DNA of 33,865 bases from an uncultured Rickettsiales bacterium (GCA_900549365.1 UROD01000003.1:1-33865), one strand, 5' to 3'. Counted from the first letter of the stretch, positions 14,284 through 23,464 are shown. The notes: generated from the letters alone by a model not told the origin. Numbers and translations: made by a program.

Positions 14284-15843
14284 ATGTTTAAGAAACTGGC
14301 GATAATTTTTGTTGCGGTGTTTGGTGTATTGCTGGCGGTGCCGACAATGTCGCCAAAATTGGCTCCTTATTTTCCATCATGGGCGCGTCCAATTCCATTG
14401 GGTTTGGATTTGAAGGGTGGTGCGCAGTTGTTATTGGAAGTGGACACAAACACCATGTTCCAAGAAAAAGCAGCGCAACTGTATGACGAAGCGCGCAGTG
14501 CGATGATTGATCGTGACCGTGGGGTTATTCGTTTTTCAAATCTGCGCAATGTTGACGGTGTTGTATCATTGGTTGTCCGCGAAGATGACGATGTGTCGCG
14601 TGCCAAAGGACGTTTGAAGAGCGTTCTGGGATCTGGGGTTGATATTTCATCATCGGGGCGCACCATTACATTAAAGTACACAGAAAAGCAGAAAGAAGAA
14701 ATGGTCAAAGACGCATTGGCGCGCAGTATTGAAATCGTGCGTCGTCGTATTGATGCGTTGGGAACAAAAGAACCATCTATTCAGTCGCAGGGTGGAAAAT
14801 ACATTTTGATTCAGTTGCCTGGGGTTGATAATCCTGAACATATCAAGGATTTGATTGGTCAAACGGCCAAGATGACATTCCATTTGGTAAATGAAAATGT
14901 TACACAGGAACAGATTTCGTCTGGGCGCGCGCCAAATGGTACACAATTTTTACCTTATATGGAAAATCCGCAGCAGGTTGTACCAGTGTACAGCCGTGTG
15001 GAGGTATCGGGTGAATCACTGAAAGATTCACAGGCCGATTTTGACCAGAATAATATGCCTGTGGTAACAACGGCGTTTGATGCAACCGGTGCACGCAAGT
15101 TTGCGCGTTTGACCACAGAACACGTCAACGAACGTTTTGCAATTGTTTTAGACGGCAAGGTTTTGTCCGCCCCAACAATTCGTGAACCAATCCCAGGTGG
15201 TCGTGGCCAGATTTCTGGTGGGTTTACATTACAAGGTGCCAAGGATTTGGCGGTATTGCTGCGCAGTGGCGCATTGCCAGCACCATTACAGGTTATCGAA
15301 GAACGCACGGTTGGTGCGGGTCTGGGCGCAGATGCGATTGAAGCAGGGCGCGTTGGATCGGCGATTGGCGTATTGTTCGTAATTCTGTTTATGCTGATTG
15401 CGTATCGTACGTTTGGTTTGATTGCAGACATCGTTTTGATGGTAAATTTGGCCATGATTATCGGTATATCTGCATTCTTGGGTGCGACGCTGACGTTGCC
15501 AGGGATTGCGGGGATTGTGTTGACGCTGGGTATGGCGGTTGACGCAAACATTTTGCCGTTTGAACGTATTCGTGACGAGGTTCGTGAAGGTGTCCCAACA
15601 CTGCGTGCAGTGGATTTGGGCTTTACACGTTCGACCAAGACCGTTATGGACGGTAACCTGACGAACCTGATTTGCAGTTTGATTTTGTTCCAGTTTGGTG
15701 CGGGCCCAATTCGCGGGTTTGCTGTGACATTGTCGATTGGTGTTATTACAACACTGTTCACATGTCTGATGTTGTCGCGTGTGTTGATTGACTGGTACAT
15801 GGGCGGCAAAAACAAGAAGATTGGTTACGTTAAAAATAAATAA
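14284..15843 (+). CDS. secD: Protein translocase subunit SecD
   Basis: This 519-residue RND-like membrane protein, with SecF, uses the proton gradient to pull proteins out on the periplasmic side. An N-terminal span (about 5-25) precedes 'LGLDLKGGAQLLLEVD'. The large periplasmic P1 domain ('ALARSIEIVRRRIDALGTKEPSIQSQGGKYILIQLPG') is followed by five spans, from 'GSAIGVLFVILFMLIAYRTFGLIAD' through to the 'GMAVDANILPFERIRDE' motif. The ATG at 14284 has AAGGG eight bases upstream and is preferred to the TTG two codons earlier. It is shorter than the enterobacterial SecD (about 615) but normal for alphaproteobacteria. Confidence 0.95.
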   Translation: MFKKLAIIFVAVFGVLLAVPTMSPKLAPYFPSWARPIPLGLDLKGGAQLLLEVDTNTMFQEKAAQLYDEARSAMIDRDRGVIRFSNLRNVDGVVSLVVREDDDVSRAKGRLKSVLGSGVDISSSGRTITLKYTEKQKEEMVKDALARSIEIVRRRIDALGTKEPSIQSQGGKYILIQLPGVDNPEHIKDLIGQTAKMTFHLVNENVTQEQISSGRAPNGTQFLPYMENPQQVVPVYSRVEVSGESLKDSQADFDQNNMPVVTTAFDATGARKFARLTTEHVNERFAIVLDGKVLSAPTIREPIPGGRGQISGGFTLQGAKDLAVLLRSGALPAPLQVIEERTVGAGLGADAIEAGRVGSAIGVLFVILFMLIAYRTFGLIADIVLMVNLAMIIGISAFLGATLTLPGIAGIVLTLGMAVDANILPFERIRDEVREGVPTLRAVDLGFTRSTKTVMDGNLTNLICSLILFQFGAGPIRGFAVTLSIGVITTLFTCLMLSRVLIDWYMGGKNKKIGYVKNK

Positions 15844-15855
15844 AAAGGTTATGTT

Positions 15856-16719
15856 ATGAAATTCCATTTTATGAAATATCGGAAACTGTCGTACTGGGTT
15901 TCTGGGATTTTGGTTGCATTGTCAATTGTGTCGTTGTTGACGCATGGATTGAATTACGGCATTGACTTTGCTGGTGGTATTTCGATGGAGGTAAAACCCA
16001 TCGAAGCCAACTATACGATTGACAAGATGCGCAGTGACCTGTCGGCATTCAGCCCAGAATTGCAATCTGTGGACAATGATTCCATCTTGATTCGCGTTGG
16101 CCTGCCCAAGGGGGCAACCGATGCGCAACAAAATACGCGTGTTGCCGAAATTAAACAGATTCTGGGTGACAAGGTACAATATTCACAGGTTCAAATCGTT
16201 GGACCAAAAATTGGTGGCGAATTGGTGCGTGGTGGTATCTTGGCGATTCTGGTATCGTTTGTGTTGATGAGTGTGTACATCTGGATTCGTTATCGCGGTG
16301 GATATGCGGTTGGTTCATTTGTATCGCTGGTTTTGGACTTTGTTTTGATGTTTGGATTCTTTTCCGTGACGGGTCTGGAATTTAACCAGACGTCCATTGC
16401 GGTTATTTTGATGGGTATTGGTTATTCCATCAATGACAAGGTTGTAAACTATGACCGTATTGATGAAAACATCAAAAAATATCACAAAATGCCAATGACA
16501 GAACTGATTGATTTGTCGGTCAATGAAATGTTGCATCGTACAATTATGACCAGTTTGTCGACAATATTGGCAATGGTCGGTTTGTATTTCTGGGGCGGGG
16601 TGATGTTGCAAGAATTTGCGATTGCAATGACATTCTCGGTCGTGATGGGTACATTGACCAGTATTTATATTTCAAATGTTATTTTGTATCACTTTAACCT
16701 GCGTGAAACAAAATATTGA
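15856..16719 (+). CDS. secF: Protein translocase subunit SecF
   Basis: The 287-residue partner of SecD has an N-terminal span, the 'GLNYGIDFAGGISMEV' signature (about 30-45), a periplasmic P4 domain, and five C-terminal spans containing 'GYSINDKVVNYDRIDEN' (about 193-209), the SecF version of the proton-relay region. AAGGTT lies upstream and secD ends 12 bases before it. The gene ends TGA. Confidence 0.95.
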   Translation: MKFHFMKYRKLSYWVSGILVALSIVSLLTHGLNYGIDFAGGISMEVKPIEANYTIDKMRSDLSAFSPELQSVDNDSILIRVGLPKGATDAQQNTRVAEIKQILGDKVQYSQVQIVGPKIGGELVRGGILAILVSFVLMSVYIWIRYRGGYAVGSFVSLVLDFVLMFGFFSVTGLEFNQTSIAVILMGIGYSINDKVVNYDRIDENIKKYHKMPMTELIDLSVNEMLHRTIMTSLSTILAMVGLYFWGGVMLQEFAIAMTFSVVMGTLTSIYISNVILYHFNLRETKY

Positions 16720-16754
16720 TAACCTGCGCGCCGCGCCATATCGGGGGGATACAG

Positions 16755-18269
16755 ATGAGATTAAAACAAATCTTTTTACTGGTGGCATTGGTTTTTGCGA
16801 TTTCGCCCGTGGCGCGCGCAGACAGTTTGTTTTTCGAAGATGAGCCGGTTCAAGATGGTCTGCGCGTTTTTGATATGTCCAAAACATTTGCGGAAATTTA
16901 TCAAAAACTGGACGGTGTAAAATGGGCCGGTAAAAATATCAATGTTGCGATTGAAAGTTTGGAAAATCTGAGTGCAGATGCCCATATTGCTGCAACAGAT
17001 AACCGTGTTGTGTTGGTTTGGCGCGACAGCATTATTGCAAATTATCCGCGTCCCAGTGCGGGCGATTGGAATGGTTTTGGCGAAATCACAACAGCGTTGA
17101 TATTAAAATTGCGTGAAAATGATGTTGCGTTGCATCGCGCAACGCCGTCTGAAATGTATCAGATGGTTGTTGATGCATTGACGCACGGCATTGATGAAAA
17201 TGGTCGTTATATTTATTCACGTGCGGCCGAAATAAACGAAGATGGTCGTATATTGACCAGTGTTGGTTTGACGGGCGCGCGTGACGCGCGTGGAAATTGG
17301 CGTGTACACGGCGTGTTCAAAGGTGCGCCCGCCGATACCGCTGGCATTCGCGAAGGGGACTTGATTGCAGAGATAAACGGTACACCTGTTGCAAAAATGT
17401 CAGATGATGATATTGAAAGTTTCTTGGCCGGTTTTAATTCTGGCACGTCCAAGGTAAAATTACTGACCCCGTCGGGGGCGCGTGATGTTGTATTGCGGCG
17501 TGCAACGATTGTGTTGGCGGACGCAGATGTTGTGCATCGCGCGGGCATTGGCGCAGACGAAAGTGATGTTTTGGAAATAGTTGTGCATAATGTGTCAGAC
17601 AATTCTGTGGCCATCGTGAACGAGGCGTTGGCAACATATAACAATCTGGGCGGAATTGTATTGGATTTGCGCGCGTCATCGGGCGATGATGAGCGTGCGG
17701 CGGCAAAACTGGCGGGACTGTTTATCGGTGCGCGTCCTGTTATGCGTATATTGGAAACCGCCCGCGATCAGGTAGAGGTTGTCCCAGGGGGCCGCGCCGT
17801 AACCGATGTGCCAGTTGTTGTTCTGATTTCTGACCAGACCCGTGGCACAGCCGAGGCGATTGCTGGCGCATTCTATGAATACAATCGTGGCGTATTGGTG
17901 GGTACACCAACCGCGGGCAGTGCGCGTATTGCAACACGTCTGGATTTATCTGATGGTGGTGCGTTGGAATTGCTGAATAAATCAATCAAGACGGGCACGG
18001 GGCGTGATATTGATGGACGCGGAATTTTCCCGATTGTATGTTTGTCTAATATTCGCAGCAGTGCACAACAGAACGCATTTTTCTTGAATGTAATCAATGA
18101 TGATTTCAATGCGCGTGATTTTAACCAAGAACCAGATACAGATGTTTCTGCCATTCGCAGTGGTTGTCCTGTTATAACCAGTGGCAGTGACGAAGATGCA
18201 TTGGCGGCGGCTGTATCGGCCAAGATTTTAACTGATAAAAAAATCTATAATATTTTAATCGAAAAATAA
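16755..18269 (+). CDS. S41-family (CtpA/Prc-like) protein without catalytic Ser and Lys
   Basis: A 504-residue exported protein: signal peptide at about 1-22, PDZ domain at about 165-245 ('GVFKGAPADTAGIREGDLIAEING'), then an S41 tail-protease fold ('GGIVLDLRASSG', 'VPVVVLISDQTRGTAEAIAGAF', 'LVGTPTAGSA', 'GRDIDGRGIFP'). Aligning its E367..G388 without gaps to E. coli Prc puts G364 where the nucleophile Ser stands and S389 where the catalytic Lys stands, so it should not cleave by the known mechanism. It may serve as a PDZ scaffold or chaperone for exported proteins, given that it follows secF by 35 bases. The ATG at 16755 has GGGGGGA ahead; a TTG at 16716 would overlap secF. Confidence 0.8.
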   Translation: MRLKQIFLLVALVFAISPVARADSLFFEDEPVQDGLRVFDMSKTFAEIYQKLDGVKWAGKNINVAIESLENLSADAHIAATDNRVVLVWRDSIIANYPRPSAGDWNGFGEITTALILKLRENDVALHRATPSEMYQMVVDALTHGIDENGRYIYSRAAEINEDGRILTSVGLTGARDARGNWRVHGVFKGAPADTAGIREGDLIAEINGTPVAKMSDDDIESFLAGFNSGTSKVKLLTPSGARDVVLRRATIVLADADVVHRAGIGADESDVLEIVVHNVSDNSVAIVNEALATYNNLGGIVLDLRASSGDDERAAAKLAGLFIGARPVMRILETARDQVEVVPGGRAVTDVPVVVLISDQTRGTAEAIAGAFYEYNRGVLVGTPTAGSARIATRLDLSDGGALELLNKSIKTGTGRDIDGRGIFPIVCLSNIRSSAQQNAFFLNVINDDFNARDFNQEPDTDVSAIRSGCPVITSGSDEDALAAAVSAKILTDKKIYNILIEK

Positions 18270-18282
18270 AAAGGGCAATCTG

Positions 18283-18969
18283 ATGTTTTTAACCCAAGAC
18301 AATAAAATGAAATGGAAATTATTGGCGTATGCCACCGCCGTGGTTGCGGTGATTATTGCACTGGGGGTGATGTGGTTTGATGCGCCGGTGTATCTGGCGA
18401 TGCGCGGGTTTAATTGCAAATTGTGGGGTGTGTTTGACACAATTTTTGATGCTAAAATGTGGGTTGGTGCATCGTTTGTTATTATGTGTGCGTTTTATGG
18501 CAAAAAAACACTGGAATCAAAGCCATGTTTCAAAAATGACAAAAATCGGTTCAGCGTTATGTGTTTTTGTTCCGATTTTTTACTGAAAACAAAGAATAGT
18601 TATGCGTTTTTTATATTTTGCTCTGTTTTATCGGCATCCATTGTTGCCAAGATATTAAAGGTCGTAATTGGGCGTGCGCGTCCTATATTTTATGAGGCAT
18701 TGGGTATGACTGGATTTTACCCATTCCATAACGATTGGGCGTTTAATTCTATGCCGTCGGGGCACACGGTTGCATCATTTGCGGGGTTGGTTATGTTGGG
18801 TATGTTGGCACCACGTATAAAGCCGTTTACGTGGTCGCTGGCGATATTGATTGGTGTGTCGCGTGTGGCAGTTGGGGCGCATTGGCCAACGGATGTTATA
18901 TTTGGGGCGTTCATCGGTATGGTGATGGCTGATTTGGTAAAGTGGTGGCTGAAACGTCGCTGTGAATAA
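18283..18969 (+). CDS. PAP2-family membrane phosphatase
   Basis: This 228-residue protein has several membrane spans (about 10-30, 55-70, 110-125, 160-200). All three PAP2 signatures are present: KVVIGRARP (KxxxxxxRP, about residues 126-134), SMPSGHT (about 157-163) and SRVAVGAHWPTD (SRxxxxxHxxxD, about 192-203). Relatives dephosphorylate undecaprenyl pyrophosphate, phosphatidylglycerophosphate or lipid A at the periplasmic face; which substrate applies here cannot be read. A stretch rich in Lys, Phe and Cys (about 73-107) between the first spans is unusual. AAGGG precedes the ATG and the S41-like gene ends 13 bases upstream. Confidence 0.88.
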   Translation: MFLTQDNKMKWKLLAYATAVVAVIIALGVMWFDAPVYLAMRGFNCKLWGVFDTIFDAKMWVGASFVIMCAFYGKKTLESKPCFKNDKNRFSVMCFCSDFLLKTKNSYAFFIFCSVLSASIVAKILKVVIGRARPIFYEALGMTGFYPFHNDWAFNSMPSGHTVASFAGLVMLGMLAPRIKPFTWSLAILIGVSRVAVGAHWPTDVIFGAFIGMVMADLVKWWLKRRCE

Positions 18970-18974
18970 ATAAG

Positions 18975-19008
18975 AATGCGTCAAAAAAATGGCGCATTTT
19001 TCTTTTTT
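18975..19008 (+). terminator. Terminator after the PAP2 gene
   Basis: AATGCG (18975-18980) pairs with CGCATT (18993-18998) across a 12-base A-rich loop, followed by a long T-tract (18997-19010). The stem is short, but the T-tract is strong. Confidence 0.65.
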
Positions 19009-19011
19009 TTA

Positions 19012-19020
19012 TGATAAAAT
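19012..19020 (+). promoter_or_regulatory. Possible ftsK promoter, extended -10
   Basis: TGATAAAAT is a TGn-extended -10 (TAAAAT) nine bases before the ftsK ATG. No -35 is evident. If used, transcription would begin only about 3 bases before the start codon. The same spacing recurs at 32198-32206. Confidence 0.35.
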
Positions 19021-19029
19021 AGGCGCGTT

Positions 19030-21276
19030 ATGGAAGGACAATCAAGATTTTTACCAGAAAGCGTTTCTGGGGCGTTAAAGAACATCGCGCGTCGCGCGTG
19101 GGGCACAATCCTGATTTTGGTTGGTGCGTGGGCTGTATTTGCATTGTTATTTTTTAATCCGTATTTGGACGGCTTTGCCACCGCCAGCACGTTTGGCAAT
19201 CAATCGGTTATGGGCAATGTGGTTGCGTTTTTGCGGTACAGTGTGGGTACGGTGCCAGCATTATTTTTGTTATTGTGTGTTGTGCGTGCGGGGATTTCGC
19301 GCGCAATGAATTGGACAGACGATAATGCGCCTGAATATAATTTAATGCGAATTTTTGTTGCGCTGTGCGCTGGTGCGGCGGCGTTTGGTTTGATTATGCC
19401 CAGTGCGACATTTGGCGGTTTTGCTGGGGCGATTGTGGCACACGATGTGGCTACACTGATTGGCGCATGGTCGTTGGCACTGTGTGTGCCGACAATGGCG
19501 GTCTTTTTATGGTTGGCGGCACGCGTATTGCATATCAAGTGGTCGCATGTGCGCGGACTGTTGCATTTGTTACGTCGCGTGGTTGGTGCGATTTTGTCCG
19601 TATTTCGTATGGTGTCGGGCCGTCCAGCGGTCACAGCAGATGACGCAGAAGAAGCCGAAGAGGTTGAGCCCGAAGAGGACGAGGTTATTCCTGTGGCAGA
19701 CACTAAACCCGCTGCGCGTCGTCGCGCCAAACCCGCGGCCAAGAAAGCAGCGGCCAAGGTTGCGCGTGCAACAGGCGGTGATGATTTTGAATTGCCAGAC
19801 CCTGATTTTCTGGAAAACTCTAATTTTGGTAAAAATGTTGTGACGCCTGAATTAAAGCGTAATGCGGTTGCGATGGAAGAGCACTTTGCAGAATACAACG
19901 TCCATGGCAAGGTCGTTGGTATTCGTCCAGGGCCAATTGTTACGTTGTACGAACTGATGCCAGAAAGCGGTACGCGTTGGGTCGACGTCAGCAAGACCGT
20001 CAAAGATATGACGCGTGCAATGGCAACTGAAAATATTCGTATCGCCCAGATTCCAGGGACACCCCTTATTGGTGTGGAAATGGTGAATTTGAAACGTCAG
20101 ACGGTGCGTTTCCGTGGCTTGGTTGCCAGTGATACATTCCAGACGTCTAAGTACAAGATACCATTGGCGTTGGGTGTTGATATTGGTGGCAATTATATGT
20201 ATTTTGATTTGGCCAAAATGCCGCACATGTTGATTGCTGGGCGTACGGGGTCTGGTAAATCTGTGTTTGTGCAATCAATTATCACGTCTATCGTTTATCA
20301 CTTTACGCCAGACAAGTGTAAATTGATAATTATTGACCCAAAGGGGGTTGATTTTGGTTTCTGGGACGATATTCCACATCTGATTACACCGATTGTAAAG
20401 TTAGACCCAAATGCGGCGGTCAATGCATTAAAATGGGCTGTGCGCGAAATGGAAGAACGGTATAAGCAACTGCAACTGGTCAATGCACGTAACATCGAAA
20501 GTTATAATGAAATTGTCGCGGCCAAACGTGCGTCGGGCGAAAAAATAACCCGTCAGGTCGCCGTTGGTACAGACGAAGAAACAGGCGAATTGTTGTTTGA
20601 AACACAGGAAGTTGACCTGTCTGATATGCCATATATTGTCATTATTATTGACGAGGTTGCCGACTTGATGAGTTTGGCACGCAAAGATGTCGAAGCGTGC
20701 GTGCAGCGTATTGCACAGAAAGCGCGCGCGGCGGGTATTCACTTGGTCATGGCGACCCAGCGTCCAGATGCGACGACCATTACCGGTGTTATCAAGGCGA
20801 ATTTCCCAACACGTGTATCGTTCCAAGCGCGCAGCGTTATCGATTCTATGACAACGTTGGGTGAAAAGGGCGCGGAAACATTGTTGGCATGTGGCGACAT
20901 GTTGTTTAGCGAGGCCGGACGTCCACCTGTGCGTATACATGGTGCGTTTATATCGGACGAAGAACTGACGCGTATTGGCAATTTCTTGCGCGCGCAACTT
21001 GAACCGGAATATGTTGATGGAATTACAGATGGCGGTGATGGTGATATGTCAATAGCGGGCGCAATGTCTGCTGGCGCGGCAGCGACTGGTAACAAAGATG
21101 CTGATTTATATGCACAGGCCAAAGAATGTGTTTTGCGTGATAAAAAGCCCACAATTTCATACATTCAGCGCAGATTGCAAATAGGTTATAACAAGGCCGC
21201 GGGATTCATGGAACGTATGGAACAAGAGGGGATTGTCAGCCCGCCTGATGCCAACAATAAACGTCATATTTTATAG
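19030..21276 (+). CDS. ftsK: DNA translocase FtsK
   Basis: This 748-residue septal DNA pump clears chromosomes from the division site and activates XerCD at dif. Four N-terminal membrane spans (about 20-170) anchor it. The linker (about 190-255) has an acidic stretch (DDAEEAEEVEPEEDE) followed by a basic one (AARRRAKPAAKK). The motor has Walker A GRTGSGKS at about 404-411 and Walker B 'VIIIDEVADL' at about 537-546. The gamma winged-helix domain closes the protein ('YIQRRLQIGYNKAAGFMERME', interrupted here at residue 21), ready to read KOPS-like sites. Length is typical for short FtsK. No clear ribosome site precedes the ATG. Confidence 0.97.
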   Translation: MEGQSRFLPESVSGALKNIARRAWGTILILVGAWAVFALLFFNPYLDGFATASTFGNQSVMGNVVAFLRYSVGTVPALFLLLCVVRAGISRAMNWTDDNAPEYNLMRIFVALCAGAAAFGLIMPSATFGGFAGAIVAHDVATLIGAWSLALCVPTMAVFLWLAARVLHIKWSHVRGLLHLLRRVVGAILSVFRMVSGRPAVTADDAEEAEEVEPEEDEVIPVADTKPAARRRAKPAAKKAAAKVARATGGDDFELPDPDFLENSNFGKNVVTPELKRNAVAMEEHFAEYNVHGKVVGIRPGPIVTLYELMPESGTRWVDVSKTVKDMTRAMATENIRIAQIPGTPLIGVEMVNLKRQTVRFRGLVASDTFQTSKYKIPLALGVDIGGNYMYFDLAKMPHMLIAGRTGSGKSVFVQSIITSIVYHFTPDKCKLIIIDPKGVDFGFWDDIPHLITPIVKLDPNAAVNALKWAVREMEERYKQLQLVNARNIESYNEIVAAKRASGEKITRQVAVGTDEETGELLFETQEVDLSDMPYIVIIIDEVADLMSLARKDVEACVQRIAQKARAAGIHLVMATQRPDATTITGVIKANFPTRVSFQARSVIDSMTTLGEKGAETLLACGDMLFSEAGRPPVRIHGAFISDEELTRIGNFLRAQLEPEYVDGITDGGDGDMSIAGAMSAGAAATGNKDADLYAQAKECVLRDKKPTISYIQRRLQIGYNKAAGFMERMEQEGIVSPPDANNKRHIL

Positions 21277-21277
21277 T

Positions 21278-21307
21278 AAAAAATACCAGTAAATGCTGGT
21301 ATTTTTT
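21278..21307 (+). terminator. ftsK terminator
   Basis: A 12-bp stem (21278-21289 with 21296-21307, core ATACCAG/CTGGTAT) has a six-base loop and a T-run. It lies directly after the ftsK stop. Confidence 0.85.
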
Positions 21308-21331
21308 ATTCTTTTTTATGGGGCTGGATTG

Positions 21332-21340
21332 TGGTATAAT
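21332..21340 (+). promoter_or_regulatory. Promoter of the first barrel gene, extended -10
   Basis: TGGTATAAT is a perfect extended -10 that starts the transcript about 18 bases before the ATG at 21365, leaving room for the AAAAGGAGA ribosome site. It is identical to the typA and mucR -10 elements. Confidence 0.6.
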
Positions 21341-21364
21341 TATATGCAAAAGGAGATTTTTATT

Positions 21365-22591
21365 ATGAAAAAACAGATTTCATGGTTTGTTTTAGCGGCG
21401 GTACTGGGACTGAATCCGGCATTGGCCGCAACAAACAGCGGTACGCGCGCTGCGTCCAGTGTGGATTTTTCGTCACAACCTGCCACACGTGCACGTACAA
21501 ATGTGAACTATCAAAAATACCAGACGCGTACAACAACACGTACGTATAATTCAAACGATGGTAAAAACCTGTATTATACACGGCCGGCCAGTCGCAGTGC
21601 GCTGTATAAACAATATGATTCTGGCCGTACGTCCCAGACAACAATGGTTCGTACATCGCGTGCGGAAACATTGCGTACAGAACTGAAACGTAAATATTAT
21701 TTGGCACATCCATTCTTTCAACCATTGGGGGGCAAGTTTGGTTCTGTGACAGATTTTTCTTATACAGATAATTCTTATAAAATCAATCTGACGCCTGTAA
21801 CAGGATTTTCAATTTCTGACCCAAAGGCGACATGGAGTACCAAGCAGTTTTCAATCAAAGAAGATTTCAGTTATGGTATAACCGATCGTATCGCGGTGTT
21901 GGGTATGTTGCGTTATGATTCTGCGAAATACAAATTTGATTGGGCAACCGCACCAGATGATGAAATGGACGACAATGATTTGAATATGTTTGGTTTGGGT
22001 GGTCAGTGGCGTTTTGTCGATAACGATAAATGGATTGCAACAGCATCGGCATATTATCAGCACCAGAAAGATATTTCGGACAACGTAATCTTGGACATCA
22101 AAGCAGGGTACAAGGTTGCGCGTTCAACAATCTATGGTTTGGCGCGTGGTTGGTATGTTGACTTTGATGGTAATTCTTATGGTAATGGTATCGAGGGCAA
22201 GAATGAATCTGGTCATGAACAATCATTGTTCTTGGCGTACAAGACAGACGTCAGCAACGCATTCTATTTCGAAGGCGGATTAGGCGTGTTCAGCGTCTTG
22301 GACGAAGATTGGACATTTAATTTAGAAGGCGTGTTTGGTACATATGATTGGCACAATCAGGCGTCGTTAAAGGCGGCATTGGGTTGGCAGCCAACTGATT
22401 GGGTTGCGCTGAATCTGTATGCCAAGATGGCCGTCTATGACAGTGCCGACGATAAAAAATTGGATTACTATGTATATGGTGCAGAAACATCTGCGGGTGT
22501 ATACCAAGACAGTTGGATAAAGCACGGTACAGCAGATGTCAACGATTACAAAGAAACAACCGTTGGTCTGCAAGCGATATTCCAGTTTTAA
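21365..22591 (+). CDS. Outer-membrane beta-barrel-like protein (408 residues)
   Basis: The signal peptide is at residues 1-22 (MKKQISWFVLAAVLGLNPALA). It is followed by a Thr/Arg/Tyr-rich, low-complexity periplasmic stretch (about 23-115) and then alternating aromatic/polar strands ('ITDRIAVLGMLRYDSAKYKFDW', seen in two parts; 'WIATASAYYQHQKDI'; 'STIYGLARGWYVDFDG'). The protein ends in 'TVGLQAIFQF', a C-terminal Phe as recognised by the BAM machinery. The family is not known to me, and a porin or adhesin-like role is inference. The ATG at 21365 is chosen for its GGAG site and signal peptide; an earlier in-frame TTG lies upstream of the promoter. Confidence 0.75.
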   Translation: MKKQISWFVLAAVLGLNPALAATNSGTRAASSVDFSSQPATRARTNVNYQKYQTRTTTRTYNSNDGKNLYYTRPASRSALYKQYDSGRTSQTTMVRTSRAETLRTELKRKYYLAHPFFQPLGGKFGSVTDFSYTDNSYKINLTPVTGFSISDPKATWSTKQFSIKEDFSYGITDRIAVLGMLRYDSAKYKFDWATAPDDEMDDNDLNMFGLGGQWRFVDNDKWIATASAYYQHQKDISDNVILDIKAGYKVARSTIYGLARGWYVDFDGNSYGNGIEGKNESGHEQSLFLAYKTDVSNAFYFEGGLGVFSVLDEDWTFNLEGVFGTYDWHNQASLKAALGWQPTDWVALNLYAKMAVYDSADDKKLDYYVYGAETSAGVYQDSWIKHGTADVNDYKETTVGLQAIFQF

Positions 22592-22667
22592 TATCTGATA
22601 GAAATATTTGGCTGGTGCGGGGCGAAAACGCATCAGCCGATAATTTTGTAAATGTGGGGACGTGGTT

Positions 22668-23384
22668 ATGCGCAAGTTACTGTTTGGTTTGATGGGGTTT
22701 TGTGTGATGATGACGGGGGCGCGTGCAGATGATGCGTTGGCACGCGATACGTCTGATCCGTTGTATATGCTGAGCATAGAAGAAACACTGTCTCAAACAA
22801 CATTGACATTTTGGGATAATGTGTTGCGTGCGGGGCAATCCGTGTCGTATGGTATGAATAATCGTTTGACGATTGGTGCAAACGTACATTATCAAATTGA
22901 TTTTGATGGTGACGAAGACGGTTTTTCCGCAATTGATGTTGGTGGGGTATATCGTATGTCAGACGGCACAGGAAATGACTCGCAATTAATTTCAGATGTT
23001 TTGTTTGGATTGAAATTTGGTGGTTCGTCGCACGTGCGCACGCCGTATTTTGCGGATTCTACATATTATGCAGGTTTGCGTTTTGGACGCCAGTGGTCGG
23101 GTGTAACATTGGCAGCAACTGTGAAATCAAACTGGATTTTTGATGATATGCGTGGAATGTCATATATTGATATGACGCCAGAGGTTTATTTCCGTCTGGA
23201 TCCCGATATGCGTTTGGGCTTTGATTTTACGTGGCGCAAAGCGACAAATCCTGATTATGACCAAGAATGGTTGGGTGGCAAGTTTGTTCGTCAATATGGC
23301 CGTACGCAGTACATAGGACATGTTGATTATGAATTTGAAAGTGAAGATTTTCAAGTTGGCGCGCAGATAAACATTTTGTTTTAA
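22668..23384 (+). CDS. Second outer-membrane beta-barrel-like protein (238 residues)
   Basis: The signal peptide is at about 1-20 (MRKLLFGLMGFCVMMTGARA). It is followed by repeated amphipathic strands ('RLTIGANVHYQIDFDG', 'TYYAGLRFGRQWSGVTLAAT', 'MRLGFDFTWRKATN') and a terminal 'FQVGAQINILF' ending in Phe. Layout and ending echo the preceding gene ('GLQAIFQF'), and both use 'YGxxxRxxxxGxxxY' strands, so the two may be distant paralogues. GGGGA sits 7 bases before the ATG. A gap of 76 bases separates it from the first barrel gene, with no promoter or terminator seen there. Confidence 0.75.
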   Translation: MRKLLFGLMGFCVMMTGARADDALARDTSDPLYMLSIEETLSQTTLTFWDNVLRAGQSVSYGMNNRLTIGANVHYQIDFDGDEDGFSAIDVGGVYRMSDGTGNDSQLISDVLFGLKFGGSSHVRTPYFADSTYYAGLRFGRQWSGVTLAATVKSNWIFDDMRGMSYIDMTPEVYFRLDPDMRLGFDFTWRKATNPDYDQEWLGGKFVRQYGRTQYIGHVDYEFESEDFQVGAQINILF

Positions 23385-23385
23385 T

Positions 23386-23416
23386 AAAAATTCCCCGCGT
23401 CGGTGCGGGGATTTTT
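23386..23416 (+). terminator. Terminator after the barrel genes
   Basis: TCCCCGC (23392-23398) pairs with GCGGGGA (23405-23411). The stem is extended by AAAAA/TTTTT with one bulged T, and a T-run follows. Confidence 0.85.
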
Positions 23417-23430
23417 CTTGTGATATTATG

Positions 23431-23458
23431 TTGACAATTTTTATTTTTGGTCTATGTT
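23431..23458 (+). promoter_or_regulatory. fabD promoter, predicting a leaderless transcript
   Basis: A perfect TTGACA (23431-23436) and TATGTT (23453-23458) are 16 bases apart. The fabD ATG starts at 23465, exactly 7 bases past the -10, which is where transcription should begin. No ribosome site precedes the ATG. Confidence 0.65.
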
Positions 23459-23464
23459 TTAAGT

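Noticed and set aside
14955..15815. 286-codon frame antisense to secD
   Set aside because: A shadow of the sense strand: no start signal and no family features, while secD is unambiguous.
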